Origin: 'Nostoc azollae' 0708
GTDB taxonomy: Bacteria > Cyanobacteriota > Cyanobacteriia > Cyanobacteriales > Nostocaceae
DNA length: 64,000 nucleotides
Assembly: GCF_000196515.1 (NCBI RefSeq)
Contig: NC_014248.1
Coordinates: forward strand, 4,778,001-4,842,000
Direction of reading: 5' to 3'
Shown: positions 9,626 to 18,503 of the stretch, piece by piece
Layout: the number at the start of each line of letters is the position of its first letter
Position numbering within the stretch: the first letter of the stretch is position 1
Position numbers and translations under genes: made by a program
The notes under the pieces: generated by a model
Databases searched by the model: none
What the model was told of the DNA's origin: nothing
Seen by the model: only the letters and a program-made list of their open reading frames with translations

Positions 9626-10178
9626 ATGTTAGAAGTTAAGCCACGTTTTCAAAGTTTTGAAGAATATTTAGCTTATGACAATGGCTCAGATAAATTATAT
9701 GAATTATTTAATGGAGAGTTAATAGGAATGCCACCGTCATCAGGGATTAACGTACGAATTACCAATTGCATTTTACTCATGTTTGCATTATTAATAGGAA
9801 TTGATAGAGTACGGGGACATGGTATAGAGTCGGAAGTGAGAGGAGAACCGAGAAACCATGATCCTGATTTAACTATTCTTCGAGAAGAACATATTCAACA
9901 ATTATCTAAACGTAATACTATCAGATTATCCATGTTACCACCTTTGTTAGTGGTTGAACTGGTTAGCCCTGGTGAATTACAAAGAGATAGGGATTTTATA
10001 GCCAAGCGTTGACAATATCAAGATTGGGTATTCCTTAATATTGGATTATTGATCCAGAAAATAAAACTGTTTTAGTGTGGGAATTAATCGACAGATTTAT
10101 CACAAAGTGGAGATTGTTGCTGGTGAGAATTTAGTTGTATGTCCAGAATTTAATGAGCTAAATTTGCAAGTTTTGTAG
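9626..10178 (+). pseudogene. Uma2-family (DUF820) endonuclease, frameshifted
   Basis: ATG at 9626 follows a good GGAGG. The first 128 residues are normal Uma2 sequence: FEEYLAYDNGSDKLYELFNG, then PDLTILREE and VVELVSPGE, parts of the PD-(D/E)XK fold. The frame ends at a TGA near 10010 after RDFIAKR. Downstream other frames still encode the family C-terminus (QDW, then a PENKTVLVWEL-like stretch, ending near 10178). At least two changes are needed to repair it. These genes are numerous in cyanobacteria and their function is unclear. Confidence 0.8.
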
Positions 10179-10286
10179 ATTTTTTAAATAGGGCTGAAAA
10201 AATTAACAAAATACACATAATTTCTGTTTTCAAACACTGATTAAATCTATACTTGTTTGATCCGCTCCTCTGACATCAGGATTGGG

Positions 10287-10664
10287 CTATCCACTGTCCA
10301 GGCTCAATTTAAGGGGATCTAGTCTGGGATTTATAGAGTTCATAATCTCGATCCACTCTAACTCTGATAACTGAACCCAGAGATAAGGAGTTGACAGAAG
10401 AAAATCAAAAACATAGCGTAAGGGATATCTTTTAGCTTGAAATGTAAATTTTTCTGAAAAACTATAATTTCTTAATGAATTAAGAAATCTACTAATAGCC
10501 GAGAATAGTATCTGCAAACAATAATGGGTCTTTAAGAAAAGTAAATCCCCTTTCAAGAGATTACGCAGGTCTGATTCTCTTGTCTCTTGACTTTGCACTA
10601 CTAACCATCTTTGTTCTATTCCTGCATAATTTACTGTTTTTGGAGCAAGTTTGTATCCTGGCAA
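10287..10664 (-). pseudogene. Chimeric open frame: IS1634 transposase piece joined to unknown sequence
   Basis: A 125-residue frame whose first 28 residues (PGYKLAPKTVNYAGIEQRW...) match the transposases of the three IS1634-like copies in this window. The rest, including YPLRYVFDFLLSTPYLWV, is unrelated to them and not recognised by me. It is most likely debris rather than a gene. Confidence 0.5.
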
Positions 10665-10775
10665 GTTATTGTCAATAAATTCTCATTCTGGTAATGTTGA
10701 TATTAGTGATTGTGCTGTTTTCATACTTAATAGCACTCTACATAACCAGCGTAAACCTGACATTAGTTTTAAGAA
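10490..10775 (-). mobile_element. IS1634-like element, internal fragment (copy D)
   Basis: On the minus strand this stretch aligns with bases about 22185-22390 of copy A and, after an internal deletion, with the later segment around AAAGACCCATTATT. No element ends are present. It has diverged more from copies A-C than they have from one another, so it is probably older. Confidence 0.75.
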
Positions 10776-10867
10776 GTAATAAGTTTTGTTCGCCGTTGTT
10801 AATTGACAGCTAGTTATAATGCCAAGTAGTTATTAAGCAATTATTGTGCTAAAGATTGAGTTTCCCC

Positions 10868-11230
10868 ATGCTAAAAACGAAGCTATCCAAGATTGATCCT
10901 GCTATTCTCGCGGCAGTTGCTGACTATTTTAAGGTGCTATCAGAGGGGAGTCGGCTACAGATTCTGACCTGTCTGAAGTCAGGTTCGATGAATGTGATGG
11001 AGATTGCAGAGGCCACTGGTTTGGGGCAAGCAAATCTATGTAAGCATCTGACAGTATTAACTCAAGGGGGGATTTTGTCTCATCAGCCGAAAGGGACTAG
11101 CGCCTATTACGAGATTGCTGACCCAGTGACTTTTAAGTTGTGTGAGTTAGCGTGTGATCGCATTACAGAAGGAGTATTACAACAAGCTGAAAGCCTAAAA
11201 GCTCTTCGCAACAAAACTGGAGTTTTTTGA
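10868..11230 (+). CDS. ArsR-family winged-helix transcriptional regulator
   Basis: About 120 residues with the ArsR/SmtB layout: helix LAAVADYFKVLSEGSRLQIL, recognition region MEIAEATGLGQANLCKHLTV, and the beta-wing GILSHQPKGTSAYYEI. I see no clear metal-binding Cys pair in the recognition helix (no ELCVCDL), so the inducer may not be a metal. ATG at 10868 is preferred; a TTG at 10856 is also in frame. The nearest downstream gene is an unknown membrane protein on the same strand. Confidence 0.85.
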   Translation: MLKTKLSKIDPAILAAVADYFKVLSEGSRLQILTCLKSGSMNVMEIAEATGLGQANLCKHLTVLTQGGILSHQPKGTSAYYEIADPVTFKLCELACDRITEGVLQQAESLKALRNKTGVF

Positions 11231-11477
11231 ACCAATTGAGTTTCAGTAAAACTTACATATCGTAGGTGACAGCTAAACTTCCAGTTAATTGGTATCCAAA
11301 CAGCAATTTTTTCTCTGGCTTTGATAAGCCAGCTATGTCACATACTCTATGGATACACTACAAGATCTATGGAATTACCGTAGTTTCAAATTGGTGATTG
11401 TCCTATAGATGCCAAGCAAAGACGCAAAGCTCCCGTTGTTAGCGATCGCACAGCAGAACACACCAACATTCTTGAAC

Positions 11478-11711
11478 ATGAATATTATATATAAGTCCCA
11501 GCCGATCAATGTAGTCTATCTCTGGAAACTAGGTAAATCCCAATTAAAGAAGTTTTTGTGGCATTGCCACGCCTACAGTAGAGTTTTTGGACTGATTCTA
11601 CTCACCTTAGTCAGTTTAATTTTTTTGGGCATCCATTGGACTTACCGCAAATTCTTTTTCACCCATGCCATTGTGGAAGCAAATGAATGGGACTTGAAAA
11701 GCAGTAATTAA
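11478..11711 (+). CDS. Hypothetical single-pass membrane protein
   Basis: About 77 residues if started at ATG 11478 (MNIIYKSQPINVVYLW); an earlier in-frame ATG at 11409 lies in sequence resembling a common intergenic repeat (AAAGACGCAAAGCT). One membrane segment, GLILLTLVSLIFLGIHW, is followed by a short basic-aromatic stretch. I do not recognise the family; it may be the remains of a longer protein. Confidence 0.35.
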   Translation: MNIIYKSQPINVVYLWKLGKSQLKKFLWHCHAYSRVFGLILLTLVSLIFLGIHWTYRKFFFTHAIVEANEWDLKSSN

Positions 11712-11827
11712 AAACCAGCAGTTCCCAATATTTGATCAGAGATCCCTTACACATCAAAGATGTGGTAGTAGTTTGGGTTAAATTCTTCGTGAACAGCTAG
11801 TTATTTTGATTAGCTAGAAAAGGGTAA

Positions 11828-12028
11828 TTAGAGTTCTTCATCTACAGGTAAGACATCGTGAAAATGGTTGTAATTAACTTTTTCATTGTTGATCTTGATA
11901 TCAACTCGTGGAATTACCTGAAGCATATCCGAAAATGTGGACTCCCACATCTGAGACAGCCTACAAGAGACATTGAGTGTGACAATTCCAGTCAGACCTA
12001 ATTTTTTAAAAAGGTGGGAAATACCCAC
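11828..12028 (-). CDS. Hypothetical small protein
   Basis: A 66-residue frame (MGISHLFKKLGLTGIVTLNV...) that begins 7 bp after the stop of the DUF2382 gene upstream and in another frame. It could be a small co-transcribed gene or a shifted tail of older sequence. No family recognised. Confidence 0.3.
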   Translation of the reverse strand: MGISHLFKKLGLTGIVTLNVSCRLSQMWESTFSDMLQVIPRVDIKINNEKVNYNHFHDVLPVDEEL

Positions 12029-12035
12029 CTGATCA

Positions 12036-12536
12036 TTAACTCTCAGAACAGCGATTAAACCATTCTTGATATTTTTTTTGTTGGGATTTATTCTCTACTA
12101 GAATTGTCATTTTTACCTCCTGACAGCCGTGATCTTTTTCTAGTGCGATCGCATTTAACAGTAAACTAGCAATCTTAGGTGAACTAAACTCTCCACTCAC
12201 TATTAAATCACTATCAAAATAGGCAACTTCTGGGGTTTTTGATGTAGTTAATTTATCAATTCCCTCCGCAATTACACCTTCCCCTAAATCAATTTCTGCT
12301 AATTGTTGATGTTCTGGGCTAACTTGTTCAACAATCAATTTTTCCCTGCGGATGGGGACATGTATCATCTGAGTTTCGATTTGTTTACGAACAATTACCT
12401 CTCCTAGTTTTTGTTTGTGTTTATCAACAAACATTCTTTCTTCTAAAATAGGAATAATTTGTTCTTCCTCTGCTATGGAGGTATTGTTGATTAATTGCTG
12501 TTCCCCTGGTGTTTCTGAGGTTAAATATTCAGGCAT
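12036..12536 (-). CDS. DUF2382 (YsnF/AvaK-like) protein without PRC barrel
   Basis: 166 residues. The middle holds one DUF2382 unit: PILEERMFVDKHKQKLGEV, IVRKQIETQMIHVPIRREKL, then a VEQVSPEHQQ turn. Unlike the two paralogs upstream on the same strand it lacks the N-terminal PRC-barrel, and its C-terminal 60 residues are different. DUF2382 proteins are linked to stress and, in Anabaena variabilis, one (AvaK) marks akinetes. The start region overlaps a fragment of the dispersed repeat found at 5061, so its promoter region may have been rearranged. Confidence 0.75.
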   Translation of the reverse strand: MPEYLTSETPGEQQLINNTSIAEEEQIIPILEERMFVDKHKQKLGEVIVRKQIETQMIHVPIRREKLIVEQVSPEHQQLAEIDLGEGVIAEGIDKLTTSKTPEVAYFDSDLIVSGEFSSPKIASLLLNAIALEKDHGCQEVKMTILVENKSQQKKYQEWFNRCSES

Positions 12537-12598
12537 AAGTAGGTGGGTGTTAAAAATTGTCGTTATGACAAGGCAAGAGGCAATAGGGAAGAGGTTTT
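12536..12598. repeat. Dispersed intergenic repeat, fragment
   Basis: Shares AAAAATTGTCGTTATGACAA and the following GGCAAGAG with the full copies at 5061-5235 and 19112-19304, then departs. It borders the start of the 166-residue DUF2382 gene. Confidence 0.8.
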
Positions 12599-12864
12599 GG
12601 TCAATTTTACTTTTCGTTACATACTACTATCGGACAAGCTGCTGCGCGTCTATAGTTTTTTTGTGCCTTCCTACTTACACATTTGGCATGCTCCCCCTGC
12701 CTCCTCTGCCTGCCTAAACAGATAATTTTCCTTAACTGAACCGTCTTGGTGTATAAGGTAGAGAAAAATTTAAAATATTGCTTCTGGTAGGCTACGCCAA
12801 CAAAATTAATAAACCTCTGCCTTCTCAACTCGTAACTTATCTTCTCAACTCCTAACTTATGTGA

Positions 12865-13803
12865 TTATCGTTCTTCAACTGGTAAATTAGGAGCCTTCAC
12901 ATCTAACTCTTCCCGACGCACAGTTGCTTGTGTTTCAAGTGTATGTTGCTCCACAACTTTTTTAACACTCACCTCTTCCCGAACAAATGCTTCCTTGCGA
13001 ACTTCCGGCGTTTCTTCATAGATTTCCATATGTGCAACTTCACCTTCTCGGAAGTTAGCTTCCGCAGGAGAAACTACTCTACCAGCATCTTCAGGTGTGG
13101 TCCGTTCAACAACAATGTGTTCTATTTCTAGGGGTACTGCTACTCGTGCTGTTTCGGTTTCTACGCGCTTCCCGACGGTAACATCCCCCATTTTGTGGCG
13201 GCGTGTATTGGTAATCAGCCTTTCTTCATACAATTTCAACTTTTGATGATTTCGCTCATTTAAATCGAATAAATCCGGTTCTTGTTCGTAGCGGTAGGTA
13301 TCAGGGGTGTAAGTAGCCGTAATATTAGTCACAGGGGTAGTAGTCGTCGTCGTTGCTATCGGTGGTGCATCTACAGGTGTTGAGGATTCTACAGGTGTTG
13401 ATGATTCTACAGGGGCTGATGCTTCTACTGGTGGAGTCCGGTATTGGGGATTGCGATATACTCCGCGCACTCCTTCTTCGTAGTCGTAATCTGTGGCTAG
13501 ACCTTCGTTAAACTCTGGTAAGTTTTCCGCTTGTTCTCTTGTCAAACCAATAGCATAAACGCGATCACTTGCATAATCAATCCGGCTACGACCAATGGGA
13601 AGCAAGACTTTTTTACCAAAAATCCAGAAACCTAAGTCAACTACTAAATAACGAAAATGTCCTTGCTCATCAACTAAAACATCATGAACAGTGCCAATTT
13701 TTTCGTCAGTGCCTTCTGTATAGACTCCTACACCTTTAATTTCATTACCTTCAAAAGAATCGCGGTACTGAGGATCAAAGTCTTCTAATTTGTAAAGTAC
13801 CAT
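12865..13803 (-). CDS. PRC-barrel plus DUF2382 (YsnF/AvaK-like) protein
   Basis: About 312 residues. N-terminal PRC-barrel (YKLEDFDPQYRDSFEGNEIK through VLLPIGRSRIDYASDRVYAI, residues 1-95), then a Pro/Thr/Val-rich linker with repeated VESSTP units, then DUF2382 (KLYEERLITNTRRHKMGDV, VETETARVAVPLEIEHIVVE) from about 195 to the end. ATG at 13803 is chosen because GGAGG lies 6 to 10 bases upstream. Likely a soluble stress or dormancy protein. A short dyad, CTATCATAGATAG, sits at 13819-13831 just before the ribosome binding site and could be an operator. Confidence 0.85.
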   Translation of the reverse strand: MVLYKLEDFDPQYRDSFEGNEIKGVGVYTEGTDEKIGTVHDVLVDEQGHFRYLVVDLGFWIFGKKVLLPIGRSRIDYASDRVYAIGLTREQAENLPEFNEGLATDYDYEEGVRGVYRNPQYRTPPVEASAPVESSTPVESSTPVDAPPIATTTTTTPVTNITATYTPDTYRYEQEPDLFDLNERNHQKLKLYEERLITNTRRHKMGDVTVGKRVETETARVAVPLEIEHIVVERTTPEDAGRVVSPAEANFREGEVAHMEIYEETPEVRKEAFVREEVSVKKVVEQHTLETQATVRREELDVKAPNLPVEER

Positions 13804-13961
13804 ATATTTTTCCTCCAACTATCATAGATAGCATTTCTTAATTTCCACATTAGAAGTTTATTGACCTTTTTTCCTCCTTCTCCTGAATGAATTTAATCTT
13901 GAATGAACTTTGAATTTATTTATGGTTAATTTCTCAATATTTGGACTGATTTCATCAGAAT

Positions 13962-14804
13962 TTAAGAAGATTGATCACTGCCTACACCATGTTCCCGCAA
14001 ATTGAAATCACCGGAAGTATTAATATCTAACTCTTCCCTACGAATTATATCTTCTGCTTCCACCATATCCCGATCTACCATTTTCCTCACTCGCACTTCT
14101 TCCCGGACAAATGTTTCCTTATGAATTTCTGGTGTTTCTTGATAAACTTCTATTCGGGCTACTTCCCCTTCTTGGAACTTAATTTCATTTGGATCTACTA
14201 CTGTACTTGTAGCTGTAGCTTGAACTCTATCAATTACAATCCGTTCTTTCTGAATAGGTACTCTAACTCTTGCTGTTTCAGTTTCAATGTGTTTCCCAAC
14301 AGCGACTTCTCCAGTTTTAATTCGGTGTTTATCGGCTATTAAACGTTCTTCATACAGTCTGAGAGTTTGATGATATTGTTGATTCAAACCATATAAACTT
14401 GGTTCTTGTTCATAGGTGTAGTTTTCCCGAGAATAATTGATGCTACTGATGGGAGAGCGATAAACATTGCGTACTTTTTCTTCAAATTCTTCATCCACAA
14501 TGATGTGTTCCTGATACTCTGGTAACTGTTCTACTTGCTGCTTACTTAGTCCATCGACATAGACGCATTTAGCTGGATAATTAATCCGAGCTAGTCCAAT
14601 AGGTAGTAATATTTTTTTACCAACACTATCTAAACTTGTATCAATAACTAAATATCTAAATCGCCCATTATCATCAACTAAAACATCGTCCACTGCACCA
14701 ACTTCTACTCCTCCTTCTGTATACAGATGCAAGGTTCTTACATCATCTCCTCCAAAGGTTTCTCGATAATTTGGATCGTAGGTTTCTAGTTTATAAAGTG
14801 GCAT
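13962..14804 (-). CDS. PRC-barrel plus DUF2382 (YsnF/AvaK-like) protein
   Basis: About 280 residues and a clear paralog of the next gene: PRC-barrel (MPLYKLETYDPNYRETFGGD to ARINYPAKCVYVDGL), a short linker without the VESSTP repeats, and DUF2382 (RLYEERLIADKHRIKTGEVA, then RVRVPIQKERIVID). Started at ATG 14804, matching the start of the paralog, rather than 15 bases upstream. It is separated from the downstream paralog by about 160 bp, so both may have their own promoters. See the palindrome at 14897-14908. Confidence 0.85.
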   Translation of the reverse strand: MPLYKLETYDPNYRETFGGDDVRTLHLYTEGGVEVGAVDDVLVDDNGRFRYLVIDTSLDSVGKKILLPIGLARINYPAKCVYVDGLSKQQVEQLPEYQEHIIVDEEFEEKVRNVYRSPISSINYSRENYTYEQEPSLYGLNQQYHQTLRLYEERLIADKHRIKTGEVAVGKHIETETARVRVPIQKERIVIDRVQATATSTVVDPNEIKFQEGEVARIEVYQETPEIHKETFVREEVRVRKMVDRDMVEAEDIIRREELDINTSGDFNLREHGVGSDQSS

Positions 14805-14896
14805 TATAATTGTTCCCAAGTTTCAAAAGTATGTTATGTTTGTTTCAAAATCTTAGAAATTTTTGGAATCCTTTTCCTCTAGCTTATGACAGAATA

Positions 14897-14908
14897 CTAG
14901 TGCACTAG
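14897..14908. promoter_or_regulatory. Perfect 12-bp palindrome upstream of a DUF2382 gene
   Basis: CTAGTGCACTAG lies about 93 bp upstream of the ATG at 14804. The position and perfect symmetry suit a dimeric regulator site, but a 12-bp palindrome in AT-rich DNA could be chance. Confidence 0.3.
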
Positions 14909-15111
14909 AGTATAGTTACTATTTCATAGTTGTAGGGAAAGATCAGAGGAAATCATGTTTTTTATTATCATCAGGAATATATCTAATGATAGAAATGATT
15001 CAGAAGAAGAGGAAAAAGGCAAGGATTTAGGAGTCAGGAGTCAGAATGTTTGAGAAATTGGTTAATTATTCACTCCTAACTTCTATCTTCTCATCTTATC
15101 ATGTTAGCTAT

Positions 15112-16335
15112 TTAAAAGTTACCTTTTGATAATGTTTCAATTCTTTGGGAAAAGTATGTTTCTTGATATTTGAGTTGTTGGGCTATTTCTAATCCTTTTT
15201 GAAAAGCTGTTAGTGCTTTTCCATCTTCTTTCTTTTCTAAATACAATTGTCCTATTTGATCATAAGCTTGCATCAAACCGTAAAAATTAGTAGCTAGTGT
15301 TTCTGTTTCTAATAAAATCTCAGCAGTTTGCAAAGCTTCATCAATTTGGTTTTGGGAACGGTAAAGCTTGATTAATTTCTGTAAAGCTTCACTAGCAGTC
15401 ACATATTGTTGTGATTGCCATGCTGTAACATAAGCCTCTTGATACTTGTTAAAGGCTTCTTGTAGTAAGTTGGGATTTTCCCGCGCTAAAGATTGATAAT
15501 TTTGTGCGATCGCAATTTTTAAAGCTGGAATCTGGGTAAGATTACCATCACTGGTGTAAATTCCTGCTAGTCTACTCAGTACATTAATTGCTTGTTGATG
15601 CTGTTTTGCTTTTTCAAAAATGTGAACCAGTTGTTGCAAGTATCCTAATTCATTTGGTCTATCACCTTGACTAATAGCAAGATTTAACAGTTCTTGGTAA
15701 ATTGTAGCAGCTTGGGAATAATCAAACCAACTTAAATGTAGTTCCGCAATCTTATTAAGAGTTCCTAACTCAGAAGTAGTATTATTCTGCTGTCTGAACA
15801 ATATTAAAATCTGCTGATAAGCTACCACAGCCAACTTAGGAACATGAATATTTTGGTAAGCTTCACCAAGCGATCGCCATAATTCTAAATCAGTGCTTTT
15901 TTGCTTGAGCATCTGTTTTTCAATTACCTGCAATCTCTCAGTAATATATTTTACCTGTTGACGCTCATTTTCATTCCATGCGATCGCACCGACCCCTGAT
16001 AATGCGTGTACCTCAGCCAATGGACCTAAAAAACGCCGCAGTCGTAATTCTCGATTCCAAATATCAAAAGCAGTCAGCTTATCCCCTATTTGTAGAGTCG
16101 TTGTAGCTTCTTGATTTAACTCATCTAGCGCAGTTTCCAACTTTTGCAACTCTTCCAAGGTTAATGGCTGTTTTTCCACAGAACCCCGTACTAAAGGATC
16201 AGGAGTAGTCATCTCCAACGGACCTGGAGGGAATTTATCCATTTGTTCTGGCTTTTTACCCTCTGCCAGTGTGACAAAACTGCACAGATGCCAGAAAATA
16301 AAAGTAGTAACTATCACACTGAAATGTCTTAGCAT
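15112..16335 (-). CDS. Exported TPR-repeat protein
   Basis: About 407 residues starting at ATG 16335, with a signal peptide or N-terminal anchor (FSVIVTTFIFWHLCSFVTLA) that would be cleaved near AEG. Residues 60-150 are a helical cyanobacterial domain (LTLEELQKLETALDELNQEA, FDIWNRELRLRRFLGPLAEV). From about 165 onward there are roughly six tetratricopeptide-like units (LWRSLGEAYQ, AATIYQELLNLAI, YDQIGQLYLEKKEDGKALTA). Probably a periplasmic or thylakoid-lumen scaffold; partners unknown. Intact. Confidence 0.8.
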   Translation of the reverse strand: MLRHFSVIVTTFIFWHLCSFVTLAEGKKPEQMDKFPPGPLEMTTPDPLVRGSVEKQPLTLEELQKLETALDELNQEATTTLQIGDKLTAFDIWNRELRLRRFLGPLAEVHALSGVGAIAWNENERQQVKYITERLQVIEKQMLKQKSTDLELWRSLGEAYQNIHVPKLAVVAYQQILILFRQQNNTTSELGTLNKIAELHLSWFDYSQAATIYQELLNLAISQGDRPNELGYLQQLVHIFEKAKQHQQAINVLSRLAGIYTSDGNLTQIPALKIAIAQNYQSLARENPNLLQEAFNKYQEAYVTAWQSQQYVTASEALQKLIKLYRSQNQIDEALQTAEILLETETLATNFYGLMQAYDQIGQLYLEKKEDGKALTAFQKGLEIAQQLKYQETYFSQRIETLSKGNF

Positions 16336-16480
16336 AAACAACCCACCATTCCTGTTCAAAATTGACTAGAGAATTTAGCATAACAACTGGTTTGACGCGC
16401 ATCCAATTGATAAATATCGCTATCGTCCATTAAATTTTGTTCCTGATTCTGAATTGTCTTTATCACTAAGTATTCAGCCA

Positions 16481-16577
16481 TCAGCAGTCGGCTTTCTCAG
16501 GCTAACACCAAAAATATCTATTTGATAATTGACCAATTTCTCAAACATTCTGACTCCTGACTCCTGACTCCTGAATT
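16481..16577 (+). repeat. Dispersed repeat with GACTCCT heptamer tail, copy 1
   Basis: Begins GCCATCAGCAGTCGGCTTTC and contains ATTTGATAATTGACCAATTT before about three GACTCCT heptamers. The same unit occurs at 60838-60985 and, as a truncated inverted copy, at 15030-15066. Confidence 0.85.
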
Positions 16578-16794
16578 CTTACCTTCATCAAGTCTTTATT
16601 TTTTAATTTCTCGAACGTCTCATTTCTTATGTGACCAAACACAGTAATATAGTGAAAGGTGGTGATTAAAATTCTAGCGAAGATAAAATTCTATTCATAT
16701 CATAGATTACTATACACCTCTAATGACCAGAGATTTGCTGTTTATCCATCTCATCTACTCGTCACACATTTAACAAAGCAACATAATTAAACCT

Positions 16795-16901
16795 TACTCC
16801 CTTCCCAGTATGAAATTAGGGGTGTGGGATTCGACCTTACGCAGAAGCATTATCCCTCTACCCTATTACTATGACCTTATTCTTTTAGTGGGAAGGGAGT
16901 A
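16795..16901. mobile_element. 107-bp MITE-like element
   Basis: Perfect 13-bp inverted ends, TACTCCCTTCCCA at 16795-16807 and TGGGAAGGGAGTA at 16889-16901, starting and ending in TA, which suggests TA target duplication. The interior has no coding capacity. Its right-hand 38 bp recur exactly at 59623-59660. Confidence 0.75.
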
Positions 16902-16961
16902 GCAGCGATTTTTTTCTTACTATCTTTACCAGTCAATAGTTGTTGTATAAGCTTTGTCAAC

Positions 16962-17676
16962 ATGAGTAAAATAATTCCGGCCATCAGAGTCGAAAATTTT
17001 AGCTTTTATTACGACACCCAAAAAATTATTGAAGATGTGTCACTGGATATTCCCCAAAATAAAATCACAGCTATTATGGGTCTAAGTGGTTGTGGTAAAT
17101 ATACTTTTTTGAAATCTCTTAATCGGATGAATGAATTACAAGAAGAGGTAAAAATTGAAGGTAACCTAGAATTTTTTGGGTATAATAATATTTACGGTCG
17201 TCGTGTCAACTTAAATCGGCTCGGCTGCGGCGTCAAATTAGTATGATTTATGTTATGCCAGACCACATCTTTTTCCTATGAGTATCTATGATAATGTTGC
17301 CTATGGCGTTAAATTAATCGGATGGCATCCAAAAGTAGAATTAGATGAGATTGTTGAATTAGCAGTTAAATCAGCAGATGTCTGGGAAGAAGTAAAAAAC
17401 AACCTCTATAAATCTGCTTTAGAACTATCTTATGGACAACAACATAGATTGTGTATTGCCCGTGCTCTAGCAGTTAAACCGCAAGTTCTCCTCATGCATG
17501 ACCTTTGTTCGGGGCTTGATCCGGTCACTACCATGAAAACTGAAGAACTCATCGAATGTTTACCTTATGAATTAACAATTGTATTTATTTCTTACAAAGT
17601 CCAGCAAGTTTCTCGTTTATCAGATTTCACAGCTTTATTTCACTACAATGAAAATCGTATTGGGCAAATTCTATAA
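16962..17676 (+). pseudogene. pstB: Phosphate ABC transporter ATPase PstB, dead
   Basis: Two frames together cover a nearly full-length PstB: MSKIIPAIRVENFSFYYDTQ up to 17246, then MSIYDNVAYGVKLIGWHPKV from 17278, with a frameshift and stops between. The catalytic motifs are also eroded: Walker A reads GLSGCGKYT where the family has GPSGCGKST, the signature reads LSYGQQ instead of LSGGQQ, and Walker B reads LLMHDLCSGLDP instead of LLMDEPCSALDP. Loss of the Walker B Asp and Glu means selection stopped before or independently of the frameshift. No pstS, pstC or pstA is nearby. Confidence 0.9.
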
Positions 17677-17750
17677 TTTGCCCCTACGAAGAAATTCTTA
17701 CCCCATACTTTTAATTACCGCAGTCGTGATTATATTTCTGGAAGTTTCCG

Positions 17751-18503
17751 TTAAACAGGAGCTACTAACTTCCAACTTACCATCATCAAAATGGCATAAA
17801 TGATAAACCGCAATGGATGTTGAGGAGTAATCTGGCAAATTTTTGCAGCTAATAAAAATCCCGGAAATGAGCCTAACCATATCGGTAAAACTAAACTCCA
17901 ATCAACTGTACCCAAAGTAAAATCCCCAAGGGATGTAAACAGTAATAAAATGGCTGGTTGTGCAATATCTGTACCTACTAATTTACGGGTATCAAGCCGA
18001 AAGAAGCCAATCAAAACTAAGGCAAACATTGAACCAGAAGAGACACTAGTTAAACCAACGAAACAGTCTAAAATTTCTCCTATAGTTATAGTGAGAAATC
18101 GTCCCCTATTGGTTGTGATATCTAATTTTGGCAATTTAGGTAAATTGAAGTTGGGGAAAAAAGTTATGAATAATAATTGTATAAGTGCCAACAATGTGAC
18201 TAACGAAATCATGAGCCCTAATAACCGCAGCAAAATTTGATCTAGATTATATTCACCACTCTGTCGAATCAGGTGTAAGATTCGCACCCCTACTAGTGAA
18301 TTAGAAACACTACCCATTGGTAACCATTTGACAATTTCTGTGTCTAAGGTTTGCTGTTGACAGTGTTTAACGCTACCAACTAACATCATTAATGTGGCTG
18401 CTACAACATCAGAACTCACAGCAACAGAAGGTGCCACTTGGAAAACAAAAATCAACATGGGGGTAATTAGAGAAGCCCCACCAATTCCGGTTAAACCGAC
18501 CAT
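17751..18503 (-). pseudogene. TauE/SafE-family permease, 5'-truncated
   Basis: 250 residues of a TauE/SafE sulfite-exporter-like protein: VGLTGIGGASLITPMLI, SSDVVAATLMMLVGSVKH, and a C-terminal repeat with SVSSGSMFALVLIGFF. The coding frame continues upstream of the ATG at 18503 as FWWLSLLGI, which is normal family sequence, then hits a stop. So the true N-terminus was lost at the junction with an IS66 fragment. It might still be translated from the internal ATG, but the first membrane helix is incomplete. Confidence 0.75.

Larger units (their letters stand above)
16360..16961. other. Long non-coding stretch with repeats
   Basis: Contains a copy of a dispersed repeat (16481-16577) ending in GACTCCT heptamers, and a 107-bp MITE at 16795-16901. 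No gene is recognisable; it precedes the dead pstB. Confidence 0.7.

Noticed and set aside
10803-10820. TTGACA followed by TATAAT upstream of the ArsR gene
   Set aside because: The two boxes are only six bases apart, far from the required 16-18, so they cannot form one promoter.
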